The notes beneath the pieces are model-generated. The model was not told the origin of the DNA, made no database searches, and saw nothing but the letters and a program-made list of their open reading frames with translations. The translations under genes and the position numbers were made by a program. Shown here piece by piece: positions 37,646-46,886 of a stretch of DNA of 64,000 nt (positions within the stretch are counted from its first letter, which is position 1; the number at the start of each line of letters is the position of its first letter). The DNA is taken from positions 4,030,001 through 4,094,000 of the forward strand of contig CP099650.1 of the NCBI GenBank assembly GCA_024123915.1. Direction: 5' to 3'. The stretch is from Oxalobacteraceae bacterium OTU3CAMAD1 (GTDB lineage: Bacteria > Pseudomonadota > Gammaproteobacteria > Burkholderiales > Burkholderiaceae_D).

Positions 37646-39205
37646 ATGGAATGGCTATTCGACCCAAACATTTGGGTCGGTCTGTTTGCATTAATCGTTC
37701 TCGAAATCGTACTTGGCGTCGACAATCTCATCTTCATCGCGATCCTCGCCGATAAATTGGCGCCGGAGCAGCGCGACAAGGCGAGGCTCGTCGGCCTGAG
37801 CCTGGCGATGCTAATGCGCCTGGGTTTGTTGAGCGTAATGTCCTGGCTGGTCACCCTGACCGAACCGCTGTTTTCGATTGCCTCGCTAAGCTTCTCCGGA
37901 CGGGACTTGATCCTGCTGCTGGGCGGCTTCTTCCTGCTGTTCAAAGCCACGATCGAGCTGCATGAGCGGGTCGAGGGCAAAGTCCACGAGACCCAGGGCG
38001 GGTCGAGGGTCTACGCCGGTTTCGGCGCCGTCGTCGCCCAGATCATCGTGCTGGACGCCGTGTTTTCGCTCGACGCCGTCATCACCGCCGTCGGCATGGT
38101 CGACGATCTTGGCGTGATGATGGCCGCCGTCGTCATTTCGATGGTGGTGATGCTGCTCGCCTCCAAGCCGTTGACCCGCTTCGTCAACGCCCATCCGACC
38201 GTGGTGGTGCTGTGCCTGAGTTTCCTGCTGATGATCGGCCTGAGCCTGATCGCCGAAGGCTTCGGCTTCCACATTCCCAAAGGCTATCTGTACGCCGCCA
38301 TCGGCTTCTCGGTGGTGATCGAAGCGCTGAACCAGTTGGCGCGCCGTAATTTCGTCAGCCGGGAATCGCATGTTCCGCTGCGCGACCGTACTGCCGATGC
38401 CGTGTTGCGCCTGTTGGGCAGCAAGAAGCGCGTCGCCGCCGGCGGCGAGGAAGAGGACACCGCGACCACGGTGGTGCCGGAAGCGTTCGAGCAGGAGGAG
38501 CGCAACATGGTCAGCGGCGTGCTCAGCTTGTCCCAGCGCTCGGTACGCTCGATCATGACGGTCCGTTCCAACATTTCGTGGATCGATCTGGATGCCGACA
38601 CCGCCACGATCCAGGGCCAGATCCTGGAAACGCCGCACAGCTTCTTCCCGGTCAGCCGGGGACATTTGGACAACATCATCGGCGTGGTCCGCGCCAAGGA
38701 ATTGATGGCCAACCTGGCGCGCGGTGTCGCGATTCCGCCCGAGCACATCCGCGAGCCCATCATCATGCCCGAAGCCAGCGGCGTGCTGAAGGTGATGGAA
38801 ACGTTGAAGCGTTCGCGCGGGCAATTGGTGCTGATCGCCGATGAGTACGGCACTATCCAGGGCGTGGTGACGCCGATCGATATTCTGGAGGCGATCGCCG
38901 GCGAATTCCCCGACGAGGACGAGCAACCGGACGTGCAGGAGCAGGGGCCGGATTGCTGGCGTGTTGCCGGCACGGCCGATCTGCACTATCTGGAGCAGGT
39001 GCTGGAGACGGACGAACTGATCAGCGAGAACGACGATTACACGTCCCTGGCGGGCTTCATGCTGGAACGCCTCGGCAACCTGCCGACGGTGGGCGAGGCG
39101 GTCGAGGTCGACGGTCTGCGGTTCGAGGTGATAGAGGTGGTGGAGCGGCGCATCGCGTCCGTGCTGGTGACGCGCGTCGAACCGACAACGTCAGACGAGG
39201 AATAA
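37646..39205 (+). CDS. TerC-CBS-CorC membrane protein
   Basis: A 519-residue protein with three parts. Residues 1-225 are a seven-span TerC domain ([43 protein letters not shown]). Residues about 290-410 are a CBS pair ([53 protein letters not shown]). Residues about 425-510 are a CorC/HlyC domain ([40 protein letters not shown]). E. coli YoaE and YegH have the same layout. TerC-like proteins are linked to metal, mainly manganese, export. Acidic TM residues (D, E) are conserved. Confidence 0.88.
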   Translation: MEWLFDPNIWVGLFALIVLEIVLGVDNLIFIAILADKLAPEQRDKARLVGLSLAMLMRLGLLSVMSWLVTLTEPLFSIASLSFSGRDLILLLGGFFLLFKATIELHERVEGKVHETQGGSRVYAGFGAVVAQIIVLDAVFSLDAVITAVGMVDDLGVMMAAVVISMVVMLLASKPLTRFVNAHPTVVVLCLSFLLMIGLSLIAEGFGFHIPKGYLYAAIGFSVVIEALNQLARRNFVSRESHVPLRDRTADAVLRLLGSKKRVAAGGEEEDTATTVVPEAFEQEERNMVSGVLSLSQRSVRSIMTVRSNISWIDLDADTATIQGQILETPHSFFPVSRGHLDNIIGVVRAKELMANLARGVAIPPEHIREPIIMPEASGVLKVMETLKRSRGQLVLIADEYGTIQGVVTPIDILEAIAGEFPDEDEQPDVQEQGPDCWRVAGTADLHYLEQVLETDELISENDDYTSLAGFMLERLGNLPTVGEAVEVDGLRFEVIEVVERRIASVLVTRVEPTTSDEE

Positions 39206-39240
39206 CGCCGGCCATGGTCGCGCGTGAATTAATCTAAAAC

Positions 39241-39336
39241 ACGTAGGGCGGATTAGCGCAGCGTAATCGGCCATGGGTGCGCCGTCGGCGGCTTATGCAT
39301 GGCCGATTACGGCGTGCCGCCTAATCCGCCCTACGT
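39241..39336. repeat. Dispersed palindromic repeat, copy C (full length)
   Basis: ACGTAGGGCGGATTAGCGCA...ATCGGCCATG (39241-39275) and CATGGCCGATTACGG...CCCTACGT (39298-39336), inverted, 96 bases. It carries ATCGGCC in place of ATCCGCC, as copy E does. It lies between two convergent genes. Confidence 0.9.
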
Positions 39337-39377
39337 GCCTCCGTGATGATGCATGATGTGGGGTGAATGCGGGCCGC

Positions 39378-40232
39378 TCACACCGTGCGCCGCAAAATCG
39401 CATACATATTGTCACTCAATGGACTGCGATCCAGCATCGACATCCGCACCACATGCAACCCCGCCAGCTCGGCCGTCGCCTTCAGCGTCTCCGGCGTAAA
39501 ATAATTCACATGATCCGGCCACCGGAAACCGCACCAGCGCGACCCGCGCAAGTACCGGTTCAAACAATTGTAGTTGGGCACCTTGACCAGAATCGAGCCG
39601 CCGGGCTTGAGCCGCTTCGCCGAACGCTCCAGCACCGCCAGCGGATTGATGTCATGCTCAAGAAACGACGCCATGATGATGACGTCGAAATAGCCATCGT
39701 CGAAATGTTCCAGCCCATCCATCGCAGACGCGTGCACGCAGCGTCCGCCGGCCTTGCGCAGCTTTCCATCCGATATCCTCGACAGCTCTTGCGATATCTC
39801 TATCCCGTGCGGCACGCTTTTGCCGCGCAGCGCCGCCGGCAGCGACTTGAACAAATCATCCAGCAGCGAGCCCCAGCCACAGCCAACGTCGAGCACGTTG
39901 ATGCGGGCGCCGCGCGCGTCGCGTATCAGCCGCTGCACCAGGGTCAGGCTCTTGTTGCGCTTCAGGATGCGGCCGCGAAAGCGTTTCAGCGCGGTGCTGA
40001 TCGCATAGCGCAAAGGCTCGGCTTGCTTGCGCGCCTGCGACTCCTTCTCGAACGTCACCTCATAAGCGAAATCCTGTGACAGCTCCTCGTAAGCGGGAGG
40101 GTTGGCCAGGAAAACAATGCCGGTCTGCTTGCATTGTTTAAGCCGCCAGGGCGAGGGCGCATATGGCAAATCGATTTCGTCGCCGCCTTGGGCGCGGAGC
40201 GGGGAGATTCTCAGTCGTGCGGCGATAGTCAT
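39378..40232 (-). CDS. Class I SAM-dependent methyltransferase
   Basis: A 284-residue methyltransferase. The SAM-binding motif I is INVLDVGCGWGSLLDDLF (about residue 112), followed by EISQELSRISDGKL, FDVIIMASFLEHDINPLAVLE (motif II, acidic) and KPGGSILVKVPNYNC. It resembles the methyltransferases found in sugar or lipid biosynthesis loci. I chose the ATG at 40232, which has AGGA upstream; an open frame extends 19 codons further. Substrate unknown, and no glycosyltransferases adjoin. Confidence 0.85.
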   Translation of the reverse strand: MTIAARLRISPLRAQGGDEIDLPYAPSPWRLKQCKQTGIVFLANPPAYEELSQDFAYEVTFEKESQARKQAEPLRYAISTALKRFRGRILKRNKSLTLVQRLIRDARGARINVLDVGCGWGSLLDDLFKSLPAALRGKSVPHGIEISQELSRISDGKLRKAGGRCVHASAMDGLEHFDDGYFDVIIMASFLEHDINPLAVLERSAKRLKPGGSILVKVPNYNCLNRYLRGSRWCGFRWPDHVNYFTPETLKATAELAGLHVVRMSMLDRSPLSDNMYAILRRTV

Positions 40233-40319
40233 GGCTGATGTCCTGCTGGTCGGTTGCGGGAGCGTGCCGACCAACATTAGCATGGACATATTGCAGTACG
40301 ATGACCTGCGCCAATAGTG

Positions 40320-42809
40320 CTATCTGGGTGTCGCGCCGTAGTAACGCGCCGCGCCGTCGGGGACGATATCGACCCGGTCGAGGATAAAGCCCGGGTCCAT
40401 GGCATACAAGCGCAGCCGATGTTTGCCTGCTGAAAACTTCTGCGCAGGCAGCGACCTGACCGCCGTGTTGCTCAGCACGTTGAGCTTCCATTCGTTGCTG
40501 CGGCCGTGCGTGCGGTAGTCCAATATTGCCAGCGGCCCGTCGTCGATGCTATAACCCAGCCTGAGCTGGTTTGCCGACGTCAGCGGATGGGTGGGGAGGG
40601 CGACGATGTTCACACCGACCGGATCGGCGGAATCGGTGTGGAACTCGATCACCAGCGGCGCAACGTCTACAGCCCGGGTCGCGTCGATGGAGGGCAAGGC
40701 TAGCGACGAGCGCAGCACCGCGCCCATGCTGCCCAGTTCATCGATCTTCTGCCATTGCGGATGCGGCGCCGCGCTGGACGCGGCAATCGACACCGTGCGC
40801 GGCCGAGCTGCCGGCTCCGACGCTGGTGGCGTCGCCGCCGCCGAGGCGCCGCCCGGTGATACGGGCCATGCGGGCTCGGCGAACACCGGCAGGCGGCGCG
40901 GCGCCATGTCCATCATGTGGCGCCACTTACCGTTGGCCAAGCCGTTGTAGTCGGCGGTGTCGGCAACGATGGACCGGTGCGCCGCCTTTGCCTCCGTCAC
41001 ATACTGTTCGGCACGGGTGCCGGCGTTGTCCGGCAAACCCGCCAGTTCCAGCTTCAGGATGCGCGCGTTCAGGCTGGCGCTTGCGCGTACCGGATACAAC
41101 ACCAGTTCGTAGAACGCGTCGCGGCGGTCGGCGGGCATCGCTTGCGCCAGCGCCTCGGCCCGTGCGGCAATGGCCGCGTACCGGTCCAGGCGTCGCCGCG
41201 CCTCGTCGCCGCCCGATTGCAAATACGCGGTCGGCCGGTTCGGCGTGGTCGGCTCGGTCTGGCCGAAGCCCATGAACTCCGGGCGGCGCTCCCATGCCAG
41301 TGCGTAGTACTCCATCATGATGTCGGTGATCTGCCGCGCCTGGTCCGCGCCGAACTGGCGCGCCATCCAGGCGCGCAAATGCTCGCTGGGCGCCTGCTCC
41401 AGCACACCGTGGTCGAAAGCCAGGTCGAGGAAGTACTGGCTCAGGTATTCCAGCGGCTTGATATCGCCGACGTTCGCCACCCACAGCTTGCGGGCGCCGG
41501 TATGCCTGGCACGCTCCAGCTGCTCGCGCACCAGAGACGGATGCGTCGTGCCCAGCCACAGATAGTCGTGCGGCCGGCCCCAGTACGACAAGTGGTAATA
41601 GAGACCGGCGCCGCCGGCGCGCCGCGCCTCGGCTTCAGTACTGAGCTGACTGATATAGCCGTAATTATCGTCCGGCCAGATCAGGCTGATGTCATCCGGC
41701 ACCTTCAACCCGGCCTTGTAGATGTCGAGCACTTCCTTGTACAAGGTGAGCTCCTGCGGAATCCGTTCCGGCGGACGGCCCTGCGCCTTGGACAGCAAGC
41801 CCCGCTGGACATCGATGACCTGTTCGACGCCGTCGCGCGCCTCCGGGATGGTCTTCGCGCCTTCCATCGCGCTGTCGTGTACGCCGCGCAAACCGACCGA
41901 CATCAGGGTCTCGAAGCCTTTGACTTGCTGAACCCGCTCATCCCAATAGGCGATCATGCGGTCGCGGTTGGTGAAGAAGTTGAACGGCCCGTTCGTCTTC
42001 AGATTCCACTCGCGCACGTTATTACGCATCATCGGCTCGGCGTGCGACGTGCCGACCACGATGGCGTAATTGCGCGCCATCTCCGGGTTGCCGTCGATCT
42101 GATAGAAGGGCTTGGTCGAGTCGTGCATCGCCGGCCACAGCGTGTTGGCCTTCAATCGCCACATCAGCTCGTAGATCCGCGCGTAGGTGGCGGGGCCGAT
42201 ATCGCCGGTTTTCGGGTCGTAGGTCTTGGCCGCCCAAGGCTGTAAGCCCCAGTCCTCATCGTTGAGGAAAATGCCGCGGTACTGGACCGATGGCGCGCGC
42301 GAGAATACGGTGGCGTCGCCAACGGCCAAGCGGGCTTGGCGGCGCGGCGTCACATCCGCCCACCACTCCCATGCCGAGACGCCCAGCTCGCGCGTCAGGT
42401 CCACCACGCCATAGACGGCGCCCCGCACATCCGACCCGGCGATCAATACGTAGTTCTGTTTTTTGGAGCGGACGACCAACCGTTTGTGCCGTTCCCACTC
42501 GCCGCGCAACGCCGCCAGATCGAGGCCGTCGCGTGTGGCGACCTGGCGCAGCAGCGGCGTATCGTATGCGCCGATGATCACACAGGTCTTGCCGCAATCC
42601 TGCAAGCGCGACGAGATGCGCGGCGTCTGGCCGCTCAGCGCCTGCAGGTCGCGGCCCAGCAATTGCGCCGCCAGCGCATAGGTCTTTTGATCTTCATGAA
42701 CGATGGCGGCAACGGCACCGCCTTGTTCGTACAACGTCAGCTCCCCGGCGCCGGCGTGTCCGACGATGGCGAGCCACGCCCAGCACGCCAGCGGTCCGGC
42801 CAGCTTCAT
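40320..42809 (-). CDS. Glycoside hydrolase family 115 alpha-glucuronidase
   Basis: An 829-residue secreted enzyme of family GH115, which removes 4-O-methyl-glucuronic acid from glucuronoxylan. It has a signal peptide (MKLAGPLACWAWLAIVGHAGA), then the GH115 core: AGSDVRGAVYGVVDLTRELGVSAWEWWADVTP, YRGIFLNDEDWGLQPWA, WRLKANTLWPAMHDSTKPFYQ, GTSHAEPMMRN, WPDDNYGYI and MDMAPRRLPVF. The C-terminal part (about residues 630-829) is a separate beta domain. Its start overlaps the GH35 stop by four bases (ATGA), so the two enzymes are coupled. Confidence 0.92.
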   Translation of the reverse strand: MKLAGPLACWAWLAIVGHAGAGELTLYEQGGAVAAIVHEDQKTYALAAQLLGRDLQALSGQTPRISSRLQDCGKTCVIIGAYDTPLLRQVATRDGLDLAALRGEWERHKRLVVRSKKQNYVLIAGSDVRGAVYGVVDLTRELGVSAWEWWADVTPRRQARLAVGDATVFSRAPSVQYRGIFLNDEDWGLQPWAAKTYDPKTGDIGPATYARIYELMWRLKANTLWPAMHDSTKPFYQIDGNPEMARNYAIVVGTSHAEPMMRNNVREWNLKTNGPFNFFTNRDRMIAYWDERVQQVKGFETLMSVGLRGVHDSAMEGAKTIPEARDGVEQVIDVQRGLLSKAQGRPPERIPQELTLYKEVLDIYKAGLKVPDDISLIWPDDNYGYISQLSTEAEARRAGGAGLYYHLSYWGRPHDYLWLGTTHPSLVREQLERARHTGARKLWVANVGDIKPLEYLSQYFLDLAFDHGVLEQAPSEHLRAWMARQFGADQARQITDIMMEYYALAWERRPEFMGFGQTEPTTPNRPTAYLQSGGDEARRRLDRYAAIAARAEALAQAMPADRRDAFYELVLYPVRASASLNARILKLELAGLPDNAGTRAEQYVTEAKAAHRSIVADTADYNGLANGKWRHMMDMAPRRLPVFAEPAWPVSPGGASAAATPPASEPAARPRTVSIAASSAAPHPQWQKIDELGSMGAVLRSSLALPSIDATRAVDVAPLVIEFHTDSADPVGVNIVALPTHPLTSANQLRLGYSIDDGPLAILDYRTHGRSNEWKLNVLSNTAVRSLPAQKFSAGKHRLRLYAMDPGFILDRVDIVPDGAARYYGATPR

Positions 42810-45800
42810 CGTTGCGCGCCGGCCGGGGCCGAGACATTCACCGCACCGGGCATGATTTCCAGCGGCACGCCGCCGCGCACCGTGCGCAGGTTGACCAGCT
42901 TCACAGGCTCCAGCGCGTTGCCGGGTTTGCCGTCGGTCGTGACCGCCAGCGCGATGGTGTTGGCGCCGTTCGGGTTCAGGATGCCTGGCGGGATCACAAA
43001 CGTGCGCTGCGGACCGATGTGGGCGATGAACTGTCCCATGTTCCAGCCGTTGACGAAGATCAGCGCGCGGTTCTCGCGCTCCGAACGGGGCTTGGTGGTA
43101 TCGCCGAACGCCAGGCCAAGCTGGATGTCGTGGCCCTCGGGCAGGTCCAGATCGAACGACGTGCGCAGCCAGTAGGTTCCCGGCGCTGGCGGCGCGTCGC
43201 CGGTCCTGGCCTTGGCCCAGCCTGCGCCGGAGGTCTTGCCATCCGTCGGCGGCAAGTACCAGCCCTGGCGTTCGCCGTAGAGCCCGCCATTGTTCATCGG
43301 GCCACGCACGACATCGACGATGTTCTCGCCGCCCTGGGTGCCCTGGATGCGCCACGCGATCGGAACGGCATAGCGTTGACCGCCGCGCGACGTCAGCGAG
43401 GCGGAGATCAAGCCGCGCGCCTCGCGGTGATAGTCGTCGGCCATCAGGTTCCAGTTGTGCGAGTTGTTGCGCACCATGACGGCGATCACGTGCGGACCTT
43501 TCGCCAGCTTGTCTCCGAGCGAGAACTTGACGCTGTCCGTGGTCTCGGGGAAGGAACGGCCAACGTCCAGCTCGTGTTGGCCGATGAATTTGCCGTCCAC
43601 CCACACCTGTATCATGCCGGCGCCACCGGCGCCGTAGAACAGCTCCAGCTGATTGCTCTTGGCGTCGGCAAGGTCCAGTCGGCCGCGATACCAGACGTCG
43701 CCGTGGTGGAAGCCGTAGTCGCTCATCGACAAGGTCGGCTGGCCGCGCTCGGGCATGGTCCAGGTCTGCGCCGCCGAGGCGCGGTTGTCGGCTTTGATCC
43801 AGGCCGAATCGTCGAACTTCGGCTGCGCCTCGGGGCTGTCCATGCGCCGCGTCCAGCCCAGCGCGCCCAGGTCGGGCAGCTTCACCGCGTCCGGCCCCTT
43901 GAGCGCGGCGGTGCGCAGGCTGCCGTCCGGCTGGGAGGTGACCGAAAGGTTTTCGCCGTTGAAGGTGACGGCTGATACGGACGGCCCCCAGATTTGCATA
44001 TCGCTGGCAGCCGTGGTATCTCCCGTCAACGCCAGCTTGCCGCCGGCCAGGCTGGCCGAGCGCACCATCGCCGGGCTAAGCTGAAGCACCTGGCCGGCCG
44101 GCGTTTTCTGAGTCCAAAAGGCGATGCTGTTCTTCTCGTCGGCCAGCAACAGCAGAAGCGGAGTGCGGCCGCCGCCGGAAATACGCACGCGGGCCAGGCC
44201 GTCGTGCAAATAATCGAGCTTCAGCACGCCGTTCTCGTAGCGCGATGTCACCTTGCCTTCGACTACGTCCACCTTCGGCGCGCTGGCGTAGCGCAGCAGT
44301 GTCTCGCCCGGTTCGTTCGCGCGGCCGTGCAGCAGCGCGATATCGCGGTCGCCGTTGGCGAAGTGGGTCTGAATTTCCGATGTCGAGTAGACCAGGTGAT
44401 GGCGCTCCAGCTTGTAGTCAGCCAGCAGCATCTTGGCGTCCTGGCCGTTCAGGCGCAGCGGCACCTTGTAGCTGCCATCCTTGGTGGTCAGGTCGAAGGT
44501 GAAGCTGTCGTTCGTCAGCAGGTCCGAGGGACTGTGCACGGCGAACAGGATGTGCGTGTTGAGGTCGGGGTTGATATTGTGGTAGACCTTGACCTTGTCG
44601 GACGAGGTCTTGATCTCCGGTCCCTTGTCCATCTTGGCCAGCGCCTGCTCGGCCGCCTGGACCAGCATGCCTTGCTGCTTCAGGCCGTAAGCCTTGGCGC
44701 GCAAGCCACGGTCCTCCGAGATCGGCGCGCCGTAATCATAGGAGGTGTACACCACCGGCCCGGCCAGCCAACCCCACGAGGTGCCGCCGAACGTCATATA
44801 GATGTTGTGGATCGTGATGCGATTGATCAGGTTGGTGCCATAGAACACGCGTTGATACCCGGTGCCCTGGCGCTCGCCGGTGCAATTGTAGGTGCCGTTC
44901 GAGCCCCAGTAGTCGAACCAGCCGCCGCCCAGTTCGGCGGCGAAGCCCGGCGTCTTGGGCGAGGACAGCGCGCCGATCTTCGGCGAGTTCTTGCCGTAGA
45001 TGCCCCAGTCCGGCGCCTTGTTCGGGCCGGCGGGATCGGCGTGCACATTGCAGGTGCCGCCTGGATAGCCGTCGAACGCATACATGTCGGTCGGGCCGGG
45101 ATTGGCCCACGGCGCGGTCGAGTCCTTCGGTGTCCAGTCCGGCAGCCGTCCGGCGGCGTTGTGGAAGAATGGCACGCTGATGCCGTCCGCGCGCGCTTTC
45201 TTCGCCAGGTGGTCCATATGGCGCACGTGTTTCGGTTCCACCTTGCCCAGCTCGTTCTCCAACTGGTAGGCGATGACGTTGCCGCCGCCGGTGGTGATCT
45301 GGTGGCGCGCGATGATGGCGTTAATCTGCGTCATCCATTCATCGACGGCGGTCAGGTAGACCGGATCGTCGGTGCGCGCCTCGGCGCGGTTGCGGAACAT
45401 CCAGCCCGGATAGCCGCCACCGGTCAACTCCGCGTTCACGTACGGGCCGGTGCGGGCGATCACGTACATGCCTTCCTCTTCGGCGATCTCGAGCGCGCGC
45501 TCGACGTTGCGCACATGTGAGAAATCGTAGACGCCGGGCGCCGTGGAGTGATAGCCCCAGTCGAAATAGAAGGCCACGCCGTTAAAGCCGAGCGCCTTCA
45601 TCTTCTGTATGACGTCGCGCCACAGCGATGGGTTGGGCAGGCGGAACGGGTGGATCTCGCCGGACCACACGACCACGCGCTTGCCGTCGATCAGCATCGA
45701 GTGCTCGTCCCAGCTGACCTTTTTCGGCTGGCCTTTCGGCTTGGTGGTCTGCTCCAGAGCCTTGCGGTCCTCGACCAGCACCGAGGCCTGGCCGATGATG

Positions 45801-46681
45801 CCGGACACGCCGCCCAGTTGCTTGGCCGCGCTCCAGGTGCGCAAGCCGTCCTGGCTGTCGGAATACCAGCGGCGGCCGGTAGCGGTGTCGCCGAAATAAA
45901 GGCGCCATTGCCCGCCAGGCAGCTTGACCAGCGAGTGGGCGCCGGTGGTTGCGCCCCATTTGGCCCAGTCGCCTTGCTTCTCGACTGTCCACGGGCCTTG
46001 CAGCGACTTGGCGCCGGCCATCTCGATCAGGCCGGTGGCGGCGTTGCGGGCGAGGGCGGCGTAGCCGCCGTCTGTGACGGCGACGATCGTGTCGACATAG
46101 TTGTCCGGCAAGCCCTGCAAAGGCTGCGGCGCCGACCATGCGCTGAAATCGGCGTTCGGCGTCAACACATAGCTGCCGCCGGCGCCGCGTGAAACGATGG
46201 CTTTCAACGATCCATCCTTGTCGCGCAACCATTCCGGCGCGACGGCCTGGGCGTTGCCCGGCAGTGCCAGCGGCACGTTGCGGACGAACTGCCAGTTCTT
46301 CAGGTCTTTGGAGCGGGTGAGGCCGAGTTCGGCGCTGTCGGCGCCGGTGGCATAGAGCACGTAATAGTAGCCATCGCTGTGGCGCACAATCGCCGGGTCG
46401 CGCATCAACTTGCTGGGCGGCCGGTAAGCATCGGAGGCCAGCGATGTGAAGGTGACGCCGTCGGTGGAAGAGAACAGGCTGAGCCAATTGTCCGACGAGC
46501 TATTGAAACTGGCCATCAGGAACGCCGAGGCGTCGGCCGCACCGCCGCGCGCCTGGCTGGTTTGCCGGTCCGCGTCGGACGCCTGCGGAATGCCCAGTTC
46601 CTGGGCGGCGCAACCCAGCGCCAGGGTGGCGCCGCCGATGCCGGCGATGGTTTTTCGAGCGATGCGTGTGAAGTTCAGCAT
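42806..46681 (-). CDS. Fusion of a GH43-like propeller and a GH35 beta-galactosidase
   Basis: A 1291-residue secreted protein. After a signal peptide (residues 1-25) comes a five-bladed propeller of the GH43/GH62/GH32 type (about 50-305: LMRDPAIVRHSDGYYYVLYA, APEWLRDKDG). Residues about 322-680 are a GH35 beta-galactosidase: SGEIHPFRLPNPSLW, ARTGPYVNAELTGGGYPGWM, acid/base Glu477 in QLENELG, nucleophile Glu583 in AAELGGGWFDYWG. Several beta-sandwich domains follow to the end, with MSDYGFHHGDVWYRGRLD. The propeller looks inactive or degenerate in part, as only the first Asp (95) is obvious. It may take Gal and Ara side chains off hemicellulose before GH115 acts. Confidence 0.9.
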   Translation of the reverse strand: MLNFTRIARKTIAGIGGATLALGCAAQELGIPQASDADRQTSQARGGAADASAFLMASFNSSSDNWLSLFSSTDGVTFTSLASDAYRPPSKLMRDPAIVRHSDGYYYVLYATGADSAELGLTRSKDLKNWQFVRNVPLALPGNAQAVAPEWLRDKDGSLKAIVSRGAGGSYVLTPNADFSAWSAPQPLQGLPDNYVDTIVAVTDGGYAALARNAATGLIEMAGAKSLQGPWTVEKQGDWAKWGATTGAHSLVKLPGGQWRLYFGDTATGRRWYSDSQDGLRTWSAAKQLGGVSGIIGQASVLVEDRKALEQTTKPKGQPKKVSWDEHSMLIDGKRVVVWSGEIHPFRLPNPSLWRDVIQKMKALGFNGVAFYFDWGYHSTAPGVYDFSHVRNVERALEIAEEEGMYVIARTGPYVNAELTGGGYPGWMFRNRAEARTDDPVYLTAVDEWMTQINAIIARHQITTGGGNVIAYQLENELGKVEPKHVRHMDHLAKKARADGISVPFFHNAAGRLPDWTPKDSTAPWANPGPTDMYAFDGYPGGTCNVHADPAGPNKAPDWGIYGKNSPKIGALSSPKTPGFAAELGGGWFDYWGSNGTYNCTGERQGTGYQRVFYGTNLINRITIHNIYMTFGGTSWGWLAGPVVYTSYDYGAPISEDRGLRAKAYGLKQQGMLVQAAEQALAKMDKGPEIKTSSDKVKVYHNINPDLNTHILFAVHSPSDLLTNDSFTFDLTTKDGSYKVPLRLNGQDAKMLLADYKLERHHLVYSTSEIQTHFANGDRDIALLHGRANEPGETLLRYASAPKVDVVEGKVTSRYENGVLKLDYLHDGLARVRISGGGRTPLLLLLADEKNSIAFWTQKTPAGQVLQLSPAMVRSASLAGGKLALTGDTTAASDMQIWGPSVSAVTFNGENLSVTSQPDGSLRTAALKGPDAVKLPDLGALGWTRRMDSPEAQPKFDDSAWIKADNRASAAQTWTMPERGQPTLSMSDYGFHHGDVWYRGRLDLADAKSNQLELFYGAGGAGMIQVWVDGKFIGQHELDVGRSFPETTDSVKFSLGDKLAKGPHVIAVMVRNNSHNWNLMADDYHREARGLISASLTSRGGQRYAVPIAWRIQGTQGGENIVDVVRGPMNNGGLYGERQGWYLPPTDGKTSGAGWAKARTGDAPPAPGTYWLRTSFDLDLPEGHDIQLGLAFGDTTKPRSERENRALIFVNGWNMGQFIAHIGPQRTFVIPPGILNPNGANTIALAVTTDGKPGNALEPVKLVNLRTVRGGVPLEIMPGAVNVSAPAGAQR

Positions 46682-46825
46682 GGACCTATTTCAGTGAGGT
46701 AAGAACCACACATCATAAGTCCATATGCTAAGGCAGCGACATGCCTCCCGATCAACAAGTTGAGTGATTGATTGAATTCCTGCCAAAGCCAATTTACATA
46801 AGGCGAACTCGCACTCTTCTAAACG

Positions 46826-46860
46826 ACGTAGGGCGGATTAGCGCAGCGTAATCCGCCATG
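46826..46860. repeat. Dispersed palindromic repeat, copy D (half)
   Basis: Only the left unit, ACGTAGGGCGGATTAG...CCGCCATG, followed by a degenerate spacer (TCGACGGCTTGCGACG) and no right unit. CTAAACG precedes it, one base different from copies B and C. It sits between the GH35 start and the stop of the di-haem protein. Confidence 0.85.
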
Positions 46861-46886
46861 CTCCGTCGACGGCTTGCGACGAATTC

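Noticed and set aside
46731..46746. AGGCA-N6-TGCCT inverted repeat upstream of the GH35 gene as an operator
   Set aside because: The arms are only five bases and do not resemble the LacI-type sites nearby.
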